64,000 nt of DNA from Bacteroidota bacterium (GTDB lineage Bacteria; Bacteroidota; Bacteroidia; Sphingobacteriales; Sphingobacteriaceae): NCBI GenBank assembly GCA_013286565.1, contig JABDFM010000005.1, positions 1 to 64,000 on the forward strand, given 5' to 3'. Every line of letters starts with the position of its first letter. Position 1 is the first letter of the stretch. The notes under the pieces are model-generated. The model had not been told where the DNA came from. It saw nothing but the letters and a program-made list of their open reading frames with translations, and did not search any database. Positions 58,680 to 64,000 of the stretch are shown here, piece by piece. The translations under genes and the position numbers were made by a program.

Positions 58680-59582
58680 TTAATTCAGATGCCTATATTC
58701 GCTTGGCGACTTCCCGGTCTTTGATTTGAATATCTTTGTAAAGTGCGAGGGGTGTTCAAACCCAAGCCCGTATGCGATCTCGCTGATAGAATCATTCGTT
58801 CCCCACAACAATGATTTAGCTTTATCTATTAGTTCCAGGTGGATATGTTCCTGAGTGGTTTTGCCCGTAAATTTGTTTAAAAGGTCGGATAAGTAATTAG
58901 GCGACAGGTTGAGCCGGGAAGCAAAATATTTAACATTTGGCAGCCCCATTTCAATCAGGGTGCTTTGAGAAAAATAATCTTTTAATAATTTTTCAAATTG
59001 CTGCACTACATCTGAGTTAACTTTTGCCCTGGTATAAAATTGCCGGTCGTAAAAACGGTTGCAGTAATTTAGCAAGAGTTCGATATTGCTTACGATGAGG
59101 CCCTGCGAGTGCTTGTCTATATTTTGCGAATACTCCCTTTCAATCTTTGCTACACAATCTTTAATGATCAGTTTCTCCTCTTCCGAAATATGCAGGGCCT
59201 CGTTGGCCTCATAATTAAAAAAGGAGTATTGATGTATCTTCTTGCCCAAATCGGTACCATGTATCAGGTCGGGATGAATAAACAACGCCCAACCTTCATC
59301 AACAGTAACATCCGGGCCTGGCGCTATCACTTGTCCGGGTGCGGTGAATATCAAGGAACCTTCACTGAAATCGTAGTATCCTTTGCCATATTTTAAAAGG
59401 CCCTCGAATTTTTTGCAGGAAATGGTATAAAAGCCAAAGCGGTAAAAAGCATCCTCCTTAGGGCGCTTTGCGTAAAAGTCGGCATGGTCTATCACGCTTA
59501 CCAGGGGGTGTTTTGGAGGCGCATATTTTACCAGCTTGTGCAGGTCGCTGATAGATTGAAGATCAATGTATTTGTCGGGCAT
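58680..59582 (-). CDS. AraC family transcriptional regulator
   Basis: The C-terminal AraC DNA-binding domain spans about residues 195-300 (YFASRLNLSPNYLSDLLNKFTGKTTQEH and ISEIAYGLGFEHPSHFTKIFKSKTGKSPSEYR). The N-terminal part is a cupin-like sensor (YYDFSEGSLIFTAPGQVIAPG). It follows the SDR gene on the same strand, separated by a terminator, and probably controls it, as is common for such AraC/SDR pairs. No operator could be picked out. Confidence 0.87.
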   Translation of the reverse strand: MPDKYIDLQSISDLHKLVKYAPPKHPLVSVIDHADFYAKRPKEDAFYRFGFYTISCKKFEGLLKYGKGYYDFSEGSLIFTAPGQVIAPGPDVTVDEGWALFIHPDLIHGTDLGKKIHQYSFFNYEANEALHISEEEKLIIKDCVAKIEREYSQNIDKHSQGLIVSNIELLLNYCNRFYDRQFYTRAKVNSDVVQQFEKLLKDYFSQSTLIEMGLPNVKYFASRLNLSPNYLSDLLNKFTGKTTQEHIHLELIDKAKSLLWGTNDSISEIAYGLGFEHPSHFTKIFKSKTGKSPSEYRHLN

Positions 59583-59609
59583 ATTTTTACTGTGTTATAA
59601 AGTTACCAT

Positions 59610-59650
59610 AAAAAATGCGGCTGCCCTGACTTTGGACAGCCGCATTTTTT
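59610..59650 (-). terminator. Terminator between the SDR and AraC genes
   Basis: AAAAAATGCGGCTG and CAGCCGCATTTTTT (59610-59623, 59637-59650) form a strong stem with A/T tails on both sides. It overlaps the SDR stop codon by one base. Confidence 0.85.
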
Positions 59651-60462
59651 TACATGCCCGTTTGGGCAGCCATCATTTTTTTAAAGTCAGCATCATTCAT
59701 TTGCTTTCTGGCTTCTATTAATTGCACGGCATCGTGCCCAACAGGGTAGCGCAAGTTTTCAGTGCCATCAGTAGCGGCTTTATAAATAGCATCGGCCACT
59801 TCGCCAATATTTTCAGACATAGGCCAGTGGTCCAGTAGGGAGATAAATTTATCAAATGCAGGTTGATAATCGTCCAGACCATCACTGCCGAAAAGATCCA
59901 TTGAACGTCCCGCGAACTCGGTCTTATAGCCCCCCGGTTCAACTATTTTTAAGCGGATGCCAAGCGGATTTAATTCGTATTGCATCGATTCCGTCAGCCC
60001 TTCAACCGCAAATTTGGTGGCATGATAAAGAGAGGAGAACGGGAAGGTGATCCTTCCACCTACCGACGAAACATTGATGATGGTACCTGATCTTTGTTGC
60101 CGCATACCTGGCAATACCGCTTTTGTCACTTCTATCAACCCAAACAAATTCACATCGAACTGTTGTTTAACTTGTTCTTCGGTAGCGGCTTCCAATGCAC
60201 CCAATGCGCCGTAGCCTGCATTGTTCACCAATACATCAATTTTGCCAAATTTCTCAATACCCGCTTTCACCGCGTTTTGTATGCTCAGTTTATCGGTTAC
60301 ATCCAATTTGCTAATAAAAACATTGCTAAGTGTAGATAGCTCAATTTCTTTTTCAGGTGAACGCATGGTAGCGATCACATTCCAGTTATTTGTATGAAAT
60401 AGTTTAGCGGCCGCTTTTCCAAACCCGGCCGAAGCACCTGTGATTAATACTGTCTTTTTCAT
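59650..60462 (-). CDS. SDR family oxidoreductase
   Basis: This is a classical short-chain dehydrogenase with TGASAGFGKAAAKLF (residues 7-21), NNAGYGALGALE, INVSSVGG and the catalytic YHATK (Tyr and Lys about 151-155). EPGGYKTEFAGRS follows. It is a cytosolic NAD(P)-dependent enzyme with unknown substrate. The gene starts 212 bp from the divergent TetR gene and is read toward the AraC gene. Confidence 0.87.
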   Translation of the reverse strand: MKKTVLITGASAGFGKAAAKLFHTNNWNVIATMRSPEKEIELSTLSNVFISKLDVTDKLSIQNAVKAGIEKFGKIDVLVNNAGYGALGALEAATEEQVKQQFDVNLFGLIEVTKAVLPGMRQQRSGTIINVSSVGGRITFPFSSLYHATKFAVEGLTESMQYELNPLGIRLKIVEPGGYKTEFAGRSMDLFGSDGLDDYQPAFDKFISLLDHWPMSENIGEVADAIYKAATDGTENLRYPVGHDAVQLIEARKQMNDADFKKMMAAQTGM

Positions 60463-60628
60463 TGCTTTATATTTTTAATTTCTAAAGCAAAGATCCGGTT
60501 AAGAGCGCTGCCTGATTTATACGTTTCAACTGATCTCTTATACATTTCAGGGGCTGAAAGTACCAGACATTGACATCTCCCCCACAAAATCTGACAATCA
60601 GATGAACACACTTTAATATTTATCACTG

Positions 60629-60636
60629 TATATTTG
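60629..60636 (+). promoter_or_regulatory. -7 element of the tetR-like gene
   Basis: TATATTTG fits TAnnTTTG. The start of transcription would fall near 60643, right at the first TetR-type palindrome, consistent with autorepression. Confidence 0.45.
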
Positions 60637-60644
60637 CCTAACGG

Positions 60645-60661
60645 TGTTAAATTATTTAATA
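60645..60661. promoter_or_regulatory. TetR-type palindrome, site 1
   Basis: TGTTAAATTATTTAATA, one base off the perfect palindrome at site 2. It lies 13 bp before the tetR-like start codon. Confidence 0.65.
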
Positions 60662-60674
60662 TCGTAACTACAAA

Positions 60675-61274
60675 ATGGCAAGTAAAGACAGGATACAACG
60701 ATTAAAGGAAGAAACCAGGATAAACATCCTGGATGCTTCACTACAGATCGCTAAAGAAGAGGGATGGCCGGCATTAAGCATGCGTAAAATTGCGGATGCT
60801 ATTGAATACACTGCTCCTATTATATATGAGTATTTCTCCAATAAGGATGCAATACTAATGGAGCTTACCCGCAAGGGGTTTTTGATCCTGGCCAGGGATA
60901 TGAAGGCTGCAAAAGAAAAACACCGCTTACCGGCAAAACAATTGGAAGCCATGTGGCTGGCATACTGGAACTTTGCTTTCGCCGAAAAGGAATTATACCA
61001 GGTAATGTTTGGTGTAGACGTAAACTGTTGTGAACTGTGCGAGATAATGCCCGAAGCAGAAGTTCCATGGACAATGGTCACCGAGGTAATCGAAGATCTG
61101 ATGACGCCGTACAAACCAACCGAGGACGAGGTGAGTGTTAAATATTACACATTCTGGTCGGTAATACACGGATTGATCTCGATCAACATGGTTCGGCGCC
61201 GCACCTCGGACGAGATTACTCATGAAGTACTAAAGACTGCGATAAGCGGTATCATCAGGTCGATAAAAGCGTAA
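60675..61274 (+). CDS. TetR/AcrR family regulator of the adjacent efflux operon
   Basis: The N-terminal HTH spans about residues 10-57 (RINILDASLQIAKEEGWPALSMRKIADAIEYTAPIIYEYFSNKDAI). The C-terminal ligand domain (about 75-199) contains WLAYWNFAFAEKELYQVMFG and FWSVIHGLISINM, close to the TetR_C_33/WHG type. Palindromes of one family lie before this gene and twice between it and the RND adaptor gene, so it probably represses both itself and the pump until a drug-like ligand binds. A Cys cluster (VNCCELC) near residue 118 is unusual and might sense redox state or metal. Confidence 0.88.
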   Translation: MASKDRIQRLKEETRINILDASLQIAKEEGWPALSMRKIADAIEYTAPIIYEYFSNKDAILMELTRKGFLILARDMKAAKEKHRLPAKQLEAMWLAYWNFAFAEKELYQVMFGVDVNCCELCEIMPEAEVPWTMVTEVIEDLMTPYKPTEDEVSVKYYTFWSVIHGLISINMVRRRTSDEITHEVLKTAISGIIRSIKA

Positions 61275-61297
61275 TTTTTTTGACCCTAATAAAGTAC

Positions 61298-61326
61298 TGT
61301 TAAATTATTTAACAATGTTAAGTTAA
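61298..61326. promoter_or_regulatory. TetR-type palindrome, site 2
   Basis: TGTTAAATTATTTAACA is a perfect palindrome (61298-61314). It overlaps a second inverted repeat, TTAAC-AAT-GTTAA, and more GTTAA half-sites follow. Confidence 0.65.
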
Positions 61327-61491
61327 AGTTAAGAGCACCTGAACAGCAAGAACCGGGTTTTAGCCTATGGTTACAAATATGAAATTTGACCCGTGAAAGT
61401 TGTTCTGAGGGACAATTCCAAAATAAATTAATCTAATAAATATATAATGCCATGAAAAAAGCTATCAAAATCTATTCAGAAGTATTTACAA

Positions 61492-61516
61492 TTGTTAAAT
61501 AATTTAACAACGTTAA
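61492..61516. promoter_or_regulatory. TetR-type palindrome, site 3
   Basis: TTGTTAAATAATTTAACAA is a perfect 19-bp palindrome (61492-61510), again overlapped by TTAAC-AAC-GTTAA. It lies 120 bp before the RND adaptor start. Confidence 0.7.
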
Positions 61517-61636
61517 CTTCACATAAGTCCACATTGTAGCAAATAATGTCCAATTGTGGCGCTCCTGATCGTCATTGGGGCATTAACATAGAAAAATAAA
61601 ACAATAGAATCATCAATCAATAATTCAATAATCATT

Positions 61637-62764
61637 ATGAAAACTATCTATCTGGCGCTAATTGCGCTTTCACTATACAGTTGCTCGCCAAAACCGCAAA
61701 CAGCTGTAGCACCGCCGCCACCATCGTTACCTGTCGCAACCATAGTTACAGGTAATGACACTACTTACCAGGAATACCCTGCATCAGTAGAAGGCACAGT
61801 TAATGTTGAAGTTCGTCCGCAAGTGAGTGGTACCCTTGACAGGGTATTTGTTGATGAAGGCTCCTTTGTAAACGCCGGTCGGCCTTTATTTAAAATTAAT
61901 GATCAGCCTTATCGCGCAGCTTTAAACAATGCTATCGCCAGCCAGCACGCCGCCGAAGGTGCAGCTGCAAATGCACAACTCGAAATTGACAAGCTAACAC
62001 CGCTGGTTCAAAACAAGGTGGTTTCTGATTACCAGTTAAAAACTGCAAAAGCAGCCTATGACATTGCAAAAGCAAATATCGAGCAGGCAAAAGCAAATGT
62101 TTCAACAGCTCAGATCAACTTGGGTTATACTTTAATTAAGGCCCCGGTAAACGGGTATATCGGCAGGTTGTTGAAAAAGCAGGGTAGCCTGGTAGGACCA
62201 ACTGATCCTGAGTCGCTTACCCAGCTATCGGATGTGCACGATGTGCATGTTTATTTCTCGCTAAGCGAAAAGGACTTTGTAAACTTTAAAGAGCAATATC
62301 CCGGGGAAACCTTAAATGACAAGCTGAAACAACTGCCGTCAGTATCATTATTGCTGGCTGATAATAGCGAGTACACCAAACAAGGTAAAATTGATATGAT
62401 AGACGGCCAGTTCGATAAAACCACCGGTGCTATCACGCTAAGGGCAAGCTTTGCTAATCCGCAAGGGCTGTTACGTTCAGGTAATACAGGTAAAATACGC
62501 CTGAGTTTGCAGCACAAGAATGTGCTTATTGTACCGCAAGCAGCTACCATTGAATTGCAGGACAAAGTATTTGTTTTTGCTGTGGCTGATAGTAATAAAG
62601 TTAAAAAGCAGGTTATCACTATTGTAGGTAAAAGCGGCGATAACTACCTGGTGAAAGAGGGTATCAAAGCCGGCGACCAGATCGTTCTGTCAGGATTTGA
62701 CCACTTACAGGAAGGTACGGTGATACACCCGGAAAAAGCAGCCAATAAGCTTGCTGCTAACTAA
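61637..62764 (+). CDS. RND efflux periplasmic adaptor lipoprotein (AcrA/MexA type)
   Basis: The lipobox is LIALSLYSC. Membrane-fusion-protein parts follow in order: the first lipoyl half (VEVRPQVSGTLDRVFVDEG, about residues 54-72), an alpha-hairpin (about 95-150), the second lipoyl half (YTLIKAPVNGYIGRLLKKQGSLVG) and the beta-barrel and proximal domain to residue 375. It bridges the inner-membrane pump and an outer-membrane channel. The pump gene starts 24 bp downstream. The outer-membrane channel gene is expected after it, outside the window. Confidence 0.93.
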   Translation: MKTIYLALIALSLYSCSPKPQTAVAPPPPSLPVATIVTGNDTTYQEYPASVEGTVNVEVRPQVSGTLDRVFVDEGSFVNAGRPLFKINDQPYRAALNNAIASQHAAEGAAANAQLEIDKLTPLVQNKVVSDYQLKTAKAAYDIAKANIEQAKANVSTAQINLGYTLIKAPVNGYIGRLLKKQGSLVGPTDPESLTQLSDVHDVHVYFSLSEKDFVNFKEQYPGETLNDKLKQLPSVSLLLADNSEYTKQGKIDMIDGQFDKTTGAITLRASFANPQGLLRSGNTGKIRLSLQHKNVLIVPQAATIELQDKVFVFAVADSNKVKKQVITIVGKSGDNYLVKEGIKAGDQIVLSGFDHLQEGTVIHPEKAANKLAAN

Positions 62765-62788
62765 TACATTCACTCAAACATTAATGTT

Positions 62789-64000
62789 ATGTTAAAAAAA
62801 TTCATAGAAAGACCGGTACTTGCTACCGTGATCTCCATACTACTGGTGATACTGGGTGTGCTCGGATTAACCAGGCTGCCTTTGCAACAATTCCCGGACA
62901 TTGCGCCTCCGTCAGTGCTGGTAACAGCTGTTTATCCGGGAGCCAATGCTGAAACGGTACTGCGTTCGGTAGCGCCATCCATTGAAGAGGCTATCAATGG
63001 CGTTGAGAATATGACCTATATGACCTCGACGGCCAGTAATGATGGCACGCTTGCGATAAACGTATTCTTTAAATTAGGCACAAATGCCGATCAGGCTGCA
63101 GTAAACGTACAAAACCGTGTATCACAGGCGACCAGCCAGTTGCCTGCCGAAGTGGTACAACAAGGTATCAATACAGCTAAACAGCAGAATAGCTTCATTA
63201 TGGCTATTGGTATGTATACCGATGATGAAAAGAAATACGACCAGACCTTTGTGGCCAACTATGCACAGATCAATATTGTACCCGAGATCAAACGTATCCC
63301 CGGTGTAGGCTCTGCAAGCATATTTGGTGGTGTAAAAGATTACTCTATGCGTATTTGGCTTAACCCTTCACAGCTTGAGGCACACAATATAACACCGACC
63401 GAAGTAATGGCCGCTATCCAGGATAAAAGTTTGGAAGCTGCGCCAGGTAAATTCGGTGAAAGAAGCAAAGAAGTTTACGAGTACGTTATTAAGTATAAAG
63501 GTAAGTTAACCAAGCCCGAGGAATATGAAAATATAGCCATTCGTGCAAATCCAGATGGCTCTGTGCTTCGCCTGAAAGATGTGGCAAGAGTTGAACTGGG
63601 CGCTTACTCTTACACCAGTCTTACCCGTTTGAATGGTAAAAAAGGCATTGTTATTGGCGTGATCCAGCTATCGGGCTCAAATGCCAACGAGGTGCAGATC
63701 GCTATTAACAAACTGATGGAAAAGGCCTCAAAAGATTTTCCGGATGGTGTCAAATACAACATCTTTTATAGCACTAAGGTTGCACTGGACGAATCCATTA
63801 CCCAGGTGGAGCATACATTGTTAGAGGCGTTTGTACTGGTATTTATCGTAGTGTTCATCTTCCTGCAGGATTTCAGGTCAACACTGATTCCGGCGATAGC
63901 TGTACCGGTGGCTATTATCGGTACGTTCTTCCTGATGTCGATATTTGGTTTCTCCATCAACCTGCTAACCTTATTTGCACTGGTATTAGCGATAGGTATT
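62789..64000 (+). CDS. RND efflux pump permease (AcrB/HAE1 type), 3' end cut by window edge
   Basis: The gene is absent from the ORF track because it has no stop in the window, but the frame from ATG 62789 is open for 404 codons. It begins MLKKFIERPVLATVISILLV (first membrane helix), then RLPLQQFPDIAPPSVLVTAVYPGA and ENMTYMTSTASNDG, the porter-domain signature of HAE1 pumps. The second helix (FVLVFIVVFIFLQDFRSTLIPAIAVPVAIIGT region, about residues 350-380) is also present. It is a proton-driven exporter of hydrophobic compounds in the inner membrane, co-transcribed with the adaptor and probably controlled by the TetR protein. Confidence 0.95.
   Translation, partial: MLKKFIERPVLATVISILLVILGVLGLTRLPLQQFPDIAPPSVLVTAVYPGANAETVLRSVAPSIEEAINGVENMTYMTSTASNDGTLAINVFFKLGTNADQAAVNVQNRVSQATSQLPAEVVQQGINTAKQQNSFIMAIGMYTDDEKKYDQTFVANYAQINIVPEIKRIPGVGSASIFGGVKDYSMRIWLNPSQLEAHNITPTEVMAAIQDKSLEAAPGKFGERSKEVYEYVIKYKGKLTKPEEYENIAIRANPDGSVLRLKDVARVELGAYSYTSLTRLNGKKGIVIGVIQLSGSNANEVQIAINKLMEKASKDFPDGVKYNIFYSTKVALDESITQVEHTLLEAFVLVFIVVFIFLQDFRSTLIPAIAVPVAIIGTFFLMSIFGFSINLLTLFALVLAIGI

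Overview
The window looks like a chromosomal segment of a Bacteroidota bacterium, most likely Sphingobacteriaceae (Mucilaginibacter/Pedobacter-like). The grounds are a SusC/SusD pair, the long three-domain form of IspG, several TAnnTTTG promoter -7 elements, little use of Shine-Dalgarno sequences, many lipoproteins and TonB-dependent proteins, and short palindromic intergenic repeats of kinds I associate with this group. The species assignment is inference. I see no tRNA, rRNA, complete insertion sequence, prophage or CRISPR array.

Layout. 1-10.5 kb: 3' part of an S41 protease, a His-rich secreted protein, a fatty acid desaturase, small membrane and lipoproteins, ispG carrying two in-frame repeat insertions, a metallo-beta-lactamase-fold hydrolase, and an alpha/beta hydrolase whose 5' end is duplicated around an RDD membrane protein gene. 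10.6-22.4 kb: housekeeping and stress genes (epimerase, photolyase, FKBP and cyclophilin isomerases, MarR regulator, gamma-glutamyltransferase, quinone-oxidoreductase-like enzyme, PaaE-like reductase, exonuclease III), with many dispersed repeats between them. 22.5-27.8 kb: a His-rich small secreted protein followed by a TonB receptor (probably metal related), then a GH3 glucosidase. 28-43 kb: a fatty-acid beta-oxidation block on the minus strand (acyl-CoA dehydrogenase, thioesterase, DUF2147, FadB-type protein, thiolase, acyl-CoA ligase, enoyl-CoA hydratase, SDR). An AraC regulator lies upstream, and a FadL porin plus SGNH lipoprotein are divergent to it. 43-57 kb: a complete-looking sialic acid utilization locus (GntR regulator, SusC, SusD, NanA lyase, NanM-like mutarotase, MFS transporter, dual-domain O-acetylesterase, AGE epimerase, sialidase). 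57-64 kb: a methyltransferase, an AraC/SDR pair, and a TetR regulator followed by an RND efflux adaptor and the 5' part of its pump; the pump gene runs off the window and is absent from the ORF track.

How the genes work together. In the nan locus, sialidase and esterase would free and de-O-acetylate sialic acid. SusCD imports it across the outer membrane, the mutarotase speeds anomer exchange, the MFS protein takes it into the cytoplasm, NanA splits it to ManNAc and pyruvate, and the AGE epimerase makes GlcNAc. This matches the Bacteroides nanLET-type route; the sugar kinase must lie elsewhere. The beta-oxidation block plus FadL form a fatty-acid uptake and degradation unit. A 29-bp element, 28/29 identical, sits at the same distance before both fadE and fadL.

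The strongest non-gene signals are this shared AraC-type box, three TetR operator-like palindromes around the efflux operon, a 16-bp-arm palindrome at the susC promoter, a ~77-bp operator/promoter cassette present twice in opposite orientation, the 46-bp duplication flanking the RDD gene, and repeat elements translated inside ispG. I found no clearly novel multi-gene system such as a defence island. The regulatory elements and repeats are the most likely undescribed content.
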